From contig ONJX01000034.1 of the NCBI GenBank assembly GCA_900318255.1, positions 1 through 59,065 of the forward strand: a stretch of DNA of 59,065 bases, given 5' to 3'. The stretch is from an uncultured Prevotellaceae bacterium. GTDB lineage: Bacteria; Bacteroidota; Bacteroidia; Bacteroidales; Muribaculaceae. The notes under the pieces are model-generated. The model was given only the letters and a program-made list of their open reading frames with translations, did no database searches and had not been told where the DNA came from. A program made the translations under genes and the position numbers. Position 1 is the first letter of the stretch. Each line of letters begins with the position of its first letter. This document shows positions 42,031-50,763 of this stretch, piece after piece.

Positions 42031-43494
42031 CTAAAGTCTCACTCCCAGGAGTGTGGCGCTGGTGGCTTTTTCCACTTTGCACATCACACGGTCGCCAATC
42101 TTGGTGTCGCCAGCAGGAAAGACGATGACCTTGTTTTGCTGGGTGCGACCAAACATGTCGTCATGCGAGCGCTTGCTGTAGCCCTCCACTAGCACCTCAA
42201 AGGTCTTGCCCACATCGGCACGGTTGCTGCACAGCGACAGCTCGTTTTGCAAGGCTATCATGCGGTTGAGGCGGTCTATTTTCACGTCTTCGGGAACGTT
42301 GTCGGGCAACCGCTTGGCGGCGAAGGTGCCTGGGCGCTCGCTATACTTGAACATGAACGACGAGTCAAAGCCCACCTCGCGCATGAGGCTCAAAGTCTGC
42401 TGGAAGTCCTCCTCGGTTTCGTCGTGGAAACCAGTGAACATATCGGTCGAGATGCCGCAGTCGGGCATCGCCAGACGGATGCGCGCAATGCGGTCTAGGT
42501 ACCACTCGCGGGTGTATTTGCGATTCATGAGCTTGAGCACCTTGTTGCTACCACTCTGCACCGGCAGGTGGATGTGGTTGCAGATGTTGGCGTGGCTGGC
42601 CATAGTGTCGATGATAGCGTCGCTCAAGTCCTCAGGGTTGCTGGTGGTGAAGCGCACTCGCATCTCGGGCGCCGCCTCGGCCACCATCGCCAGCAGTGCA
42701 GCAAAATCCACGTCCTCTTGTCCTCTTGTCCTCTCGTCCTCTTGTCCTCTCGTCCTCTCGTCCTCTTGTCCTCTTGTTCTCTCGTCCTCTCGTCCTCTTG
42801 TCCTCTCGTCCTCTTGTCCTCTTGTCCTCTTAAAAAGATAAGAATTCACATTCTGTCCTAGCAGCGTCACTTCCTTGAAGCCCTTAGCCTGCAAGTCGCG
42901 CAGCTCATTGAGGATGCTCTGCGGCTCACGACTGCGCTCGCGACCGCGGGTGTAGGGCACAATGCAGTAGGTGCAGAAATTGTTGCAGCCGCGCATGATC
43001 GAGATAAAGCCACTGATGCGATTAGCGCTGATGCGAGTGGGAATGACGTCGCGGTAGGTCTCGGTAGTAGAAAGCTCCACGTTGATCGCCTTCTCGCCAT
43101 TCTCGGCGGCAGCGATGAGACTGGGAAGCTCCAGATAGCTGTCGGGGCCCGCCACTAGATCCACGCCGTGGTTGCTGATGAGCTCATCTTTCATGCGCTC
43201 GGCCATGCACCCGATGATGCCTATGATGAGGCGGCGCTGACGCTTGCGGCGCAAAGCGTTGAGCGTGTTAAGGCGCGCGAAAATGCGCTGCTCGGCATTG
43301 TCGCGCACGCTGCATGTGTTGATAAAAATGGCGTCGGCACGGTCCAGGTCGTCGGTAGTGCCATAGCCAGCCATCTGCATCACGCTTGCCACCACCTCGC
43401 TGTCGGCAACATTCATCTGGCAGCCGTAAGTCTCAAGAAACAGCCTCTTGGGGAACTCCCCACCGCCCTCATATTTCAAATTGAGTGTGTTCAT
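42031..43494 (-). CDS. miaB: MiaB tRNA methylthiotransferase with an in-frame octamer-array insertion
   Basis: 487 residues. UPF0004 domain with YGCQMNVADSE, TCSVRDNAEQR and GCMAERMK (cluster cysteines); radical SAM domain with GCNNFCTYCIVPYTRG (CxxxCxxC); C-terminal TRAM domain. It adds the methylthio group to i6A37 of tRNAs. Residues about 222-261, just after VTLLGQNVNSY, are a 40-residue low-complexity insert (RTRGQEDE repeats) encoded by fifteen 8-bp repeats (42713-42832). The normal protein has a short variable loop here, and homologous sequence resumes at VDFAALLAMVAEAAPEMRVRFTTSNP, so activity may be kept. A good promoter lies at 43535-43565. Confidence 0.95.
   Translation of the reverse strand: MNTLNLKYEGGGEFPKRLFLETYGCQMNVADSEVVASVMQMAGYGTTDDLDRADAIFINTCSVRDNAEQRIFARLNTLNALRRKRQRRLIIGIIGCMAERMKDELISNHGVDLVAGPDSYLELPSLIAAAENGEKAINVELSTTETYRDVIPTRISANRISGFISIMRGCNNFCTYCIVPYTRGRERSREPQSILNELRDLQAKGFKEVTLLGQNVNSYLFKRTRGQEDERTRGREDERTRGQEDERTRGQEDERTRGQEDVDFAALLAMVAEAAPEMRVRFTTSNPEDLSDAIIDTMASHANICNHIHLPVQSGSNKVLKLMNRKYTREWYLDRIARIRLAMPDCGISTDMFTGFHDETEEDFQQTLSLMREVGFDSSFMFKYSERPGTFAAKRLPDNVPEDVKIDRLNRMIALQNELSLCSNRADVGKTFEVLVEGYSKRSHDDMFGRTQQNKVIVFPAGDTKIGDRVMCKVEKATSATLLGVRL
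42713..42832. repeat. Octamer array inside miaB (15 copies)
   Basis: Fifteen 8-bp units (TCCTCTTG and TCCTCTCG, one TTCTCTCG), identical in type to the 26-copy intergenic array at 23058. Three units make 24 bp, that is eight codons, so 15 copies keep the frame. Any change not divisible by three would shift it. Confidence 0.95.
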
Positions 43495-43534
43495 ATATTC
43501 TCTTATATATATAATGTGTCAAGAAACCAGGCTG

Positions 43535-43565
43535 CAAAGTTACTACATTTTGCGACAAAGAACAA
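43535..43565 (-). promoter_or_regulatory. Promoter of miaB
   Basis: On the reverse strand TTG (43565-43563), 20 bp, TAACTTTG (43542-43535), 41 bp before the ATG. Confidence 0.7.
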
Positions 43566-43823
43566 AATCCACAAGCCCGCAACATCTTTTTTCTTAACAC
43601 AACACGCCTTTGCACCGCAAAACATCATCTTTTCTCCACATTTTATACTCGATATAATATAAAACAATATTTTTACATCATTTTATATCCGAAACAATAT
43701 AAATCACGACTCCCCTTGCGGCGATTGCAAGGCTGAGGGCGGCTATTTTTTTTGGGGGGGAAGCACCGCTTCGCGAGCATGAATTTGCTTGATGGACATT
43801 GCGCCAGAGGAGGCCGAAACGCT

Positions 43824-43866
43824 AAAAAATGAAACAATGGGGTCAGACCCTGATGTTTCATTTTTG
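43824..43866. repeat. Single GGGGTC-type palindrome
   Basis: AAAAATGAAACA ... TGTTTCATTTTT encloses GGGGTCAGACCC, a third location of the palindrome family seen at 16873 and 37104. The gap 43566-43823 also holds a T8-G7 homopolymer stretch (43745-43760) but no gene. Confidence 0.75.
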
Positions 43867-43897
43867 TGTTTTTCAAAAAAATGTGGGCGCAAAATGG

Positions 43898-43927
43898 TTG
43901 TGGGTAAGAAAATTATGCTTACCTTTG
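43898..43927 (+). promoter_or_regulatory. Promoter of rpsA
   Basis: TTG (43898-43900), 19 bp, TACCTTTG (43920-43927), 66 bp before the ATG. Confidence 0.75.
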
Positions 43928-43992
43928 CAGTCGCGTTTCTCGGGAACGAATCTGAGAGACCTGTGATTATTAACTTTTTTACTAACATTTAA

Positions 43993-45786
43993 ATGAGCGA
44001 AGAATTAAAAAATTCTCCAATTTCACCCATTGAGGACTTCGATTGGGAAGCCTTTGAGAAAGGTGAAAGCAAAAAGAACGAGTCTTATGAGACTCTGGAA
44101 GCCGCCTACGACAAGTCGCTTGGCGCTATCAAGGACAAAGAAGTAACCGAAGGTACTGTTATCTCTATCAACAAGCGCGAGGTAGTAGTTAACATTGGCT
44201 ACAAGTCAGACGGTATTATTCCTTACAACGAGTTCCGTTACAACCCCGACCTGAAGGTTGGCGACACCGTAGAGGTGTTTGTCGAGAATCAGGAGGACCG
44301 CAAAGGCCAGCTGGTGCTCTCGCACAAGAAAGCTCGCACTGCTAAGAGTTGGGAGCGCGTTAACCAAGCGCTTGAGAACGATGAGATCATCAAGGGTTAC
44401 ATCAAGTGCCGCACTAAGGGTGGTATGATTGTTGACGTCTTCGGCATCGAGGCCTTCTTGCCTGGCAGCCAAATCGACGTGAAGCCCATCCGCGACTATG
44501 ATGTATTCGTTGACAAGACCATGGAGTTCAAGGTTGTGAAAATCAACCAGGAGTACAAGAACGTGGTTGTATCTCACAAAGCACTTATCGAGGCCGAGCT
44601 TGAGCAGCAGCGCAAAGACATCATCGCTAAGCTCGAGAAGGGTCAAGTGCTCGAAGGTACCGTTAAGAACATCACCAGCTATGGCGTATTCATCGACCTT
44701 GGTGGCGTTGACGGTCTTATCCACATCACCGACCTCTCTTGGGGCCGCGTAAACAATCCTGCCGACATCGTTGAGCCTAACCAGACCCTCAACGTTGTTA
44801 TCCTCGACTTCGACGAGGAGAAGAAGCGCATTGCTCTTGGCTTGAAGCAGTTGCAGCCACATCCATGGGATAAGCTCGACGAGAACCTCAAGGTGGGCGA
44901 CAAGGTTAAGGGTAAAGTAGTGGTGATGACCGACTATGGCGCATTCGTAGAGATTGCTCCTGGCGTAGAAGGTCTTATCCACGTGAGCGAGATGAGCTGG
45001 TCGCAGCACCTGCGCAGCGCTCAAGACTTCCTCAAGGTGGGCGACGAGGTAGAGGCCGTAATCCTCACTCTCGACCGCGACGAGCGCAAGATGTCGCTGG
45101 GCATCAAGCAGCTCAAAGAGAACCCTTGGGACAAGATCGAGGAGCGTTACCCCGTGGGCTCGAAGCACACTGCCAAGGTTCGCAACTTCACCAACTTTGG
45201 TGTCTTTGTAGAGCTTGAGGAAGGTGTTGACGGACTCATCCACATCAGCGACCTCTCTTGGACCAAGAAGATTAAGCACCCAAGCGAGTTCACACAGATT
45301 GGTGCCGACATCGACGTTGTAGTTCTTGAGATTGACAAGGACAACCGTCGCCTCAGCCTCGGCCACAAGCAGCTCGAGGACAATCCTTGGGACAACTTCG
45401 AGACTATCTACACCGTGGGCAGCATCCACGAGGGTACCATCACCGAGCTCCTCGACAAGGGCGCAGTGATCAGCCTGCCTTACGGCGTTGAGGGTTTTGC
45501 CACTCCTAAGCACCTCGTTAAGGAAGACGGCACCCAGGCCAAGCAAGACGAGAAATTGCAATTCAAGGTTATCGAGTTCAACAAGGATGCCAAGCGCATC
45601 ATCTTGAGCCACAGCCGCATCTTCGAGGATGAGCAGAAGGCCGAAGCTCGCAAGGCTAAGAAAGCCACCACTAAGGCTACCACCGACGAGCAGCCAGTAG
45701 CTCAGTCAAGCAACGTCGAGAAGACCACTCTCGGTGACATCGACGCTCTTGCCGAACTCAAGCAGAAACTCGAGAAGGGTGAGTAA
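43993..45786 (+). CDS. rpsA: 30S ribosomal protein S1
   Basis: 597 residues with six S1/OB repeats, starting near residues 50 (EGTVISINKREVVVNIGY), 137, 218 (EGTVKNITSYGVFIDLGG), 303 (KGKVVVMTDYGAFVEIA), 390 (TAKVRNFTNFGVFVELE) and 475. The first two are the divergent ribosome-binding repeats. A charged Lys/Ala tail follows. S1 brings mRNA to the 30S subunit, which matters in Bacteroidetes where Shine-Dalgarno sequences are weak. A single-gene unit with a clear promoter and terminator. Confidence 0.95.
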   Translation: MSEELKNSPISPIEDFDWEAFEKGESKKNESYETLEAAYDKSLGAIKDKEVTEGTVISINKREVVVNIGYKSDGIIPYNEFRYNPDLKVGDTVEVFVENQEDRKGQLVLSHKKARTAKSWERVNQALENDEIIKGYIKCRTKGGMIVDVFGIEAFLPGSQIDVKPIRDYDVFVDKTMEFKVVKINQEYKNVVVSHKALIEAELEQQRKDIIAKLEKGQVLEGTVKNITSYGVFIDLGGVDGLIHITDLSWGRVNNPADIVEPNQTLNVVILDFDEEKKRIALGLKQLQPHPWDKLDENLKVGDKVKGKVVVMTDYGAFVEIAPGVEGLIHVSEMSWSQHLRSAQDFLKVGDEVEAVILTLDRDERKMSLGIKQLKENPWDKIEERYPVGSKHTAKVRNFTNFGVFVELEEGVDGLIHISDLSWTKKIKHPSEFTQIGADIDVVVLEIDKDNRRLSLGHKQLEDNPWDNFETIYTVGSIHEGTITELLDKGAVISLPYGVEGFATPKHLVKEDGTQAKQDEKLQFKVIEFNKDAKRIILSHSRIFEDEQKAEARKAKKATTKATTDEQPVAQSSNVEKTTLGDIDALAELKQKLEKGE

Positions 45787-45815
45787 CCCACAATCTTGAT
45801 TTCTTGAGAATCATT

Positions 45816-45855
45816 AAAATCGCCAAGCCCCATGAGAGCTTGGCGATTTTCTTCT
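45816..45855 (+). terminator. Terminator of rpsA
   Basis: A 13-bp perfect stem (AAAATCGCCAAGC 45816-45828 with 45838-45850), 9-nt loop, then CTTCT; 30 nt after the stop. Confidence 0.8.
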
Positions 45856-45868
45856 GCTTCCACCAATG

Positions 45869-46276
45869 CCCTTTGAGGACATCAAGAGCGTGCGCTACCC
45901 TTGGCAGCCACGTCCTTGATGGTTTGTCCTCAAGCCCTGTCCTCAAGGGGGCGGTTCTTTTGAGGACACTTTTGAGGACACTTTTTTGCTATTTCAAGTA
46001 TTAAAATTGGGCTAACACCGATAAAAGGAGGAGCAGAGACAAGTCGAAGACTTGGCGGTGTGCGAAACACATTGTGCCGTTCACGGCGAAGCCGTGGGCG
46101 GCACTGTGTGACAAGCGGGGCGTCTAACGCTGCACATCGCAAGATGTGCAGTAGTTAATCGACTTCTGAACTAAAAGAGAACCGTCCCCAATTAGTTCAT
46201 TTTGACCTTTTGAACTAAAAGAGAACCGTCCCCAATTAGTTCATGTGTCCTCAAAGGTGTCCCTTTGAGGACACTT
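45869..46276. repeat. Repeat- and hairpin-rich intergenic block
   Basis: GAGGACA words occur at least seven times on both strands (for example around 45875, 45928, 45961 and 46246-46274). A 28-bp piece at 45898-45925 copies the M16 gene segment 46522-46549 with one mismatch. Three hairpins follow: CAAGTC-GAA-GACTTG (46040-46054), CACGGC-GAA-GCCGTG (46082-46096) and CTGCACATC-GCAA-GATGTGCAG (46130-46151). Then comes a tandem pair of TGAACTAA...TTAGTTCA palindromes (46167-46199 and 46211-46243) enclosing GAGAACCGTCCCC. No gene is credible here. Confidence 0.75.
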
Positions 46277-46280
46277 TGCA

Positions 46281-49106
46281 TTAATCGAGCGCCTCCATGA
46301 GTAGGATGAGGCGATTGCCGGTGTTGATGTAGCGTGCCACGAAGTCTTGAACGTCGGCTACTGTGATGCTGTCGAGCAGCTGCAAGTAGTCCTTGTCGAG
46401 GTTGACGCTGTTCTTCACCCAGTTGCGCATCATCGCCATCCAGTAGGTGTTGTCTTCAATATCCTCGCTATAGACCTTGCGGTAGTATTTCTTCACCTTG
46501 TCGAGCTGCTCGCTTGTAATGCCCTTGGCAGCCACGTCCTTAATGGTTTTCTCAATGATGTCGCGTGCCTCGGCACCTTTACCGGCGGTCACTGTAACGT
46601 TGAGCGGCATAAAGGTCACGGGGCCATCATCACCGTTCTGATCAGTAACCACGCTGCAATGTGTATCCACGTGATAAGTCCAGCCTCGGCTCTCGCGCAA
46701 CTCGTCGCGGAAGATGCCGGTGAACACCTGCCCCGCAATCTTGGCAAGCAGCACGTTGCGAGCGCTATAGGGGCAGTCGCCAGTCCAGAAGAAATACACC
46801 TTGTCTTGAGGAGTCTCCATCTTGCGCTTCCAGTAGTTCTTCACATCGCCACTAAAGAGATGATAGCCTATGTCTTTAGCCTTCTCGATGCGGCCATTGC
46901 CTGGCAAGGCAGCAAGGTATCGCTCGGTGAGCATCATGAGCGAGTCGCGATTGAAATCGCCTATCACATACACCGTCATGTCGCTCACGTCGGCAAAGCG
47001 GTCCTTATAAACCTCAATGATGCGATTATAGTTCACCTTGTCAATTTCCTCAAGGGTGAGTTTCTCGGCACCAAGTGGGTGGTGACAGAAGACGTTGGCA
47101 AAAATTGAGTCGGCAAATTCAAACTTTGGGTCGTGCTGGTTGGCGATTCGTGTGCGATTCTGCTCAAGGTAAGTGTTAAAAGCGTTCTCGTCTTGCTGAG
47201 GACTGGTGAGCTTGAGGTATAGCAGCTGCATGGCGGTCTCAAGATCGCCGCGTGCCGATGCCCCCTGAAATCCCTCTTCGGTCTTGCTCACAAAGGTGCG
47301 CATCTTCACATCTTTGCCCGCAAGCACCTTCTTCAGGTCATTGCTCATGAATTCGCCATAGCCACTGAGCGCCATCACAGCATTTATAGCCTTGAACGAT
47401 GCGGCATCCTCGGCACGATAGTTCTGCGAGAGTCCGCCAGGCGAGGTGCCTGCAATCACCACCTCACCAGCCTTGATAGTGGTGGGCTTAACGAGCACCT
47501 TGATGCCATTGCTCAAGGTCCATTGCTCGGCCTCAAACTCTGGCAGCGCCTGCTGCGCTACAATCTTGCCAGCTGTGGGTTCAGAGGACAGCAGCCTGTC
47601 GGCGCTCACCTTATCGACATAAGCCTCCACCTCTTGTGCCCTACCCTCTCGGTAAGCGTCGATGAGTCCTTGCTGCGACGGTAGCGTGGCGGCTTCGCTC
47701 TCGGGAGCGAAGGTAAGTAGCACCACGTTGCGCTCGGTGTCGCTTGTGAGACGATTAACACAGGCATTGACATGGGCAAGTGCCACGTCTTTCATTATCT
47801 TATGAATAATGCTGTATTGTGTCTCGAACGATGGTATGGGCTCGCCCTCAAGATAAGCGCGCACAAAGTCGCGGCAGTAGCTGGTGTTGCTGTACTTGTC
47901 GCGCCCACGATACATCTTCTCAACGGCACTCTCATAGTTAAGACGCGCGCGACGCAGTTCTCCCTCGGTAAAGCCGTGCTGTTGAGCGCGTTTCACCTCA
48001 CGTGCCATCCATTGCATGGCCTCGGCCACTTTACCGCTCTTGGCCATGGCGATGAGTTGGAAGGCGTCACGGCTCTTGGCGAGCATGAAACTGCGGTCGG
48101 TGGCATGCACGCTGGTGAAAGGAGCATCGGGCTGCTGAGCGAGGTCGCTCAATCGCGAGTTGAGCATTGATGCCACCATGCGCTTTAGGTAATCATTCTT
48201 GAAATAGGCTGTTGTGCCTTTAAGGGCATCGTCGAGGCCGTCGTGCTTAAACAATAGCCTCACGCTGATGCTGTTCTGCTCGCGGTCGGTCTCCACACAT
48301 GAGATTATCTGCTCATTGTCGGGGACGGTGACTTTCTCCACTGGCTTGGCGTTTTTGGGGTTCTTAACCTTGCCAAAGAGCTCCACAATCTTGCCCACAG
48401 CATAGTCGGGGTCGATGTCGCCCACCACAATGATGCATTGGTTAGATGGGTGATACCACTGCTTGTAGTAGTTGCGCAGCTCCTTGTGCTTGAAGTTCTT
48501 TACCACACTCATCAGGCCAATGGGCATGCGCTCACCATAGAGGCTACCCTGGTATAGCGCCGGGGCGCTCTTCTCAAGCAGGCGGTAGTTGGCTCCAGTG
48601 CGGTGACGCCACTCCCCTTCTATCACGCCTCTCTCCTTGTCAATCTCCTTGCCGTCGAGGGTGAGGTCGTGAGCCCAGTCGGCAAGCACTAGAAAACACG
48701 AGTCGAGGACTGAGCGTCGCTCGGTGGGCACATTGCTGATGTTATACACTGTCTCATCGGTCGAAGTATAGGCATTGAGGTTGGCGCCAAATTTCACCCC
48801 TATCGACTCCATGTAGCTAATAAGAGTGTTGCCAGGAAAATGCTTGGTTCCATTGAAGCACATGTGCTCAAGGAAATGCGCCAGCCCACGCTGACTTTCT
48901 TGCTCTTGCAGCGACCCCACTCGCTGGGCAATGAAGAAGTCGGCGCGCTGCTCGGGATAATTATTATGCTTCACATAATAAGTCAAGCCGTTAGGCAATG
49001 TTCCGGTGCGCACAGCAGAATCGGCAGGAACTGGTTCCTGGGCCATCGCCACGGCACATAATGCCGCAATCAACAGGAAAGATAAAAAATTTCGTCTCAT
49101 AATCAT
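46281..49106 (-). CDS. M16 family zinc metallopeptidase
   Basis: 941 residues with a signal peptide (LSFLLIAALCAVAMAQ). The N-terminal M16 domain has the inverted zinc motif HFLEH (in RGLAHFLEHMCFNGTKHF) with the downstream Glu in ERGVIEGEWR, followed by a second, inactive M16 half. The layout matches the pitrilysin/insulinase-type peptidases of Bacteroidetes, which degrade peptides in the periplasm. It is the last gene of a reverse-strand run with DUF6850, DUF4876 and TonB-receptor genes (23-bp gap), so it may process peptide cargo brought in by that receptor; that link is inference. Confidence 0.9.
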   Translation of the reverse strand: MIMRRNFLSFLLIAALCAVAMAQEPVPADSAVRTGTLPNGLTYYVKHNNYPEQRADFFIAQRVGSLQEQESQRGLAHFLEHMCFNGTKHFPGNTLISYMESIGVKFGANLNAYTSTDETVYNISNVPTERRSVLDSCFLVLADWAHDLTLDGKEIDKERGVIEGEWRHRTGANYRLLEKSAPALYQGSLYGERMPIGLMSVVKNFKHKELRNYYKQWYHPSNQCIIVVGDIDPDYAVGKIVELFGKVKNPKNAKPVEKVTVPDNEQIISCVETDREQNSISVRLLFKHDGLDDALKGTTAYFKNDYLKRMVASMLNSRLSDLAQQPDAPFTSVHATDRSFMLAKSRDAFQLIAMAKSGKVAEAMQWMAREVKRAQQHGFTEGELRRARLNYESAVEKMYRGRDKYSNTSYCRDFVRAYLEGEPIPSFETQYSIIHKIMKDVALAHVNACVNRLTSDTERNVVLLTFAPESEAATLPSQQGLIDAYREGRAQEVEAYVDKVSADRLLSSEPTAGKIVAQQALPEFEAEQWTLSNGIKVLVKPTTIKAGEVVIAGTSPGGLSQNYRAEDAASFKAINAVMALSGYGEFMSNDLKKVLAGKDVKMRTFVSKTEEGFQGASARGDLETAMQLLYLKLTSPQQDENAFNTYLEQNRTRIANQHDPKFEFADSIFANVFCHHPLGAEKLTLEEIDKVNYNRIIEVYKDRFADVSDMTVYVIGDFNRDSLMMLTERYLAALPGNGRIEKAKDIGYHLFSGDVKNYWKRKMETPQDKVYFFWTGDCPYSARNVLLAKIAGQVFTGIFRDELRESRGWTYHVDTHCSVVTDQNGDDGPVTFMPLNVTVTAGKGAEARDIIEKTIKDVAAKGITSEQLDKVKKYYRKVYSEDIEDNTYWMAMMRNWVKNSVNLDKDYLQLLDSITVADVQDFVARYINTGNRLILLMEALD

Positions 49107-49129
49107 ATAATGTGTTTGTTGCTATTAAA

Positions 49130-50680
49130 TCAAAAAAGAAAACTTAGCGAGAAGTCAAGCTCGTTGCGGCGAGTGCTCATGACATAGGCAGTGCGTTGCC
49201 AGCCGGCCTTGCCTCGAAGGGCATATTTTTTGTTGATTGCCACCGTCACGCTGGCACTGGTGTTGAACGAAGTTCTACCGCTCGACATGTATTCAAACGA
49301 GCTGCGCACCACCCGCTCCAGACCTGCCAGTTCGGGCTTTACCTCGCCACTATCGAAGTCAAGCGAGGTTTTTGTTGGCTCAGCATGGTTCACACCGAGC
49401 ACGAGTGCCAAGTGGGTTCGCCATGACAGCATTGTTGTGAATTTCAACTTCAAGCTATAGTTCATCTCGTTAATTTGTCGCAGCGACGCTGGATCAGAGT
49501 ATATCTCATTGAGATGCGAATACTCAATCGTGGGGCACACCGCGAGACCCATGCAAGTTGTTGATGAGGTAGTCCACCAGTTCTTCTCCCACACACCAGC
49601 GATGCCTGCCTCAAAACGATTTTGGTGATACATGTCGAGAGCACCAATTTGAGTATAGACCGAGCCTGCTGGGTCACCAAAGATATTCTCGGTGCCCACC
49701 CTACGCGATGCCCCCACATGTGCCCTCACCCCCCAGTTGGCGCCTATCCAACCCACCTCGGCTTGCAGCTGGTTGTGAGTGACATGCGCCATGGGCAACT
49801 TGTTGAGCTGAGTGATGATGTTGTTGAACGAAAAACGTGACGCATTGACGCTGGCGCTGAACCCGCTGCCTCCCGAGGGCTGGAAATTTAGCGTTGCTCC
49901 CAGGCGGTTGCCATTATAATAAGTCTGGATGCCAGTGCCGGCAAAGCGGCTATAATCGTTGGCAAAACCCACCAAGTGGAAGATTTTGTCGCTGCCTAGC
50001 TCACTGTAGAACGCCACATTGTTGGTCTGCTTGTATTTTCTATAGTTTAGGCTAGCAGCTATCACATAGCCATTCCACACGTTGTAGCCAATGCCCACTT
50101 GAGCGTCGAGGCAAGCGGTGACATTTCGCGGACGTGGATCCACATTACGGTAGTAAAGCCCTGCAGTGTAACCTAACGAGGCACCAACTGCCCACCTCCC
50201 GTTATAGTTAGCCCAGCCTCCCATGAAGCTGTAACGCTCCACATTCATATTGCCACCCACACTGTCGGCCAGCACATAGGGCTGCACCACTTGTGGCTCG
50301 CTGGTCTCGTTCCAGTTGATGCCCTTGATGCGGCCATTGTTATAGTAAGCCTCACCCCACAGGGTGCTGTTGCGGTGCTTCATGTAGGTGCATGCGTCAA
50401 AAGCCAGTGTGTAGTCTTTATCACCTTGTTGCACGTCAACTGCCTGATTCTCGTTTCGGCTGGTATAACCCACTCTCACCTCGCTCAGTGAGTAGTCGCG
50501 CTTAAACTGCATCACAGCAGGGTTGCTCCAGGGCAGCGATAGCAGTTGCTCAATCTCGAGCGCATTGCGTCCCACGCGCCGCATCACTGCTACCGAGTCA
50601 ACAGCTTCCTGCGCCGTGGCTGGGCACATAGCTATCGTCACCACTATAAAAAATAATATGTATTTAACCCATTTGTGCAT
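49130..50680 (-). CDS. DUF6850-type outer-membrane beta-barrel protein
   Basis: 516 residues from ATG 50680 (MHKWVKYILFFIVVTIAMCPATAQ, signal peptide). An ATG seven codons upstream lies at the edge of a tandem array and is less likely. The body is alternating, aromatic-rich beta strands (YSFMGGWANYNGRWAVGASLGYTAGLYY), ending ELDFSLSFLF, a classic outer-membrane C-terminus. I recognise the DUF6850 pattern, found beside DUF4876 and TonB receptors in Bacteroidales. Its role is unknown. Confidence 0.7.
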   Translation of the reverse strand: MHKWVKYILFFIVVTIAMCPATAQEAVDSVAVMRRVGRNALEIEQLLSLPWSNPAVMQFKRDYSLSEVRVGYTSRNENQAVDVQQGDKDYTLAFDACTYMKHRNSTLWGEAYYNNGRIKGINWNETSEPQVVQPYVLADSVGGNMNVERYSFMGGWANYNGRWAVGASLGYTAGLYYRNVDPRPRNVTACLDAQVGIGYNVWNGYVIAASLNYRKYKQTNNVAFYSELGSDKIFHLVGFANDYSRFAGTGIQTYYNGNRLGATLNFQPSGGSGFSASVNASRFSFNNIITQLNKLPMAHVTHNQLQAEVGWIGANWGVRAHVGASRRVGTENIFGDPAGSVYTQIGALDMYHQNRFEAGIAGVWEKNWWTTSSTTCMGLAVCPTIEYSHLNEIYSDPASLRQINEMNYSLKLKFTTMLSWRTHLALVLGVNHAEPTKTSLDFDSGEVKPELAGLERVVRSSFEYMSSGRTSFNTSASVTVAINKKYALRGKAGWQRTAYVMSTRRNELDFSLSFLF

Positions 50681-50690
50681 TGTGATTTGT

Positions 50691-50760
50691 GAATTATGCA
50701 TTGTGAATTATGCATTGTGAATTATGCATTGTGAATTATGCATTGTGAATTATGCATTGT
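50691..50760. repeat. 14-bp tandem array (GAATTATGCATTGT, 5 copies)
   Basis: Five exact 14-bp units fill the space between the DUF4876 stop and the DUF6850 start. On the reverse strand each unit contains ATGCATAATTCACA, so each offers an ATG, in a frame that changes with every copy. Confidence 0.9.
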
Positions 50761-50763
50761 GCA

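Noticed and set aside
42206..42841. Forward open frames opposite miaB
   Set aside because: Their length comes from the octamer array being open in all frames; miaB has full radical-SAM motifs on the other strand.
43745..43760. T8-G7 homopolymer stretch considered as a phase-variation tract
   Set aside because: It is not inside a gene and is too far from the rpsA promoter to alter its spacing.
46121..46158. GTCTAAC ... GTTAATC around a hairpin considered as an integron attC site
   Set aside because: The right core does not match GTTRRRY, the hairpin is a perfect stem without the unpaired bases typical of attC, and there is no integrase or cassette.
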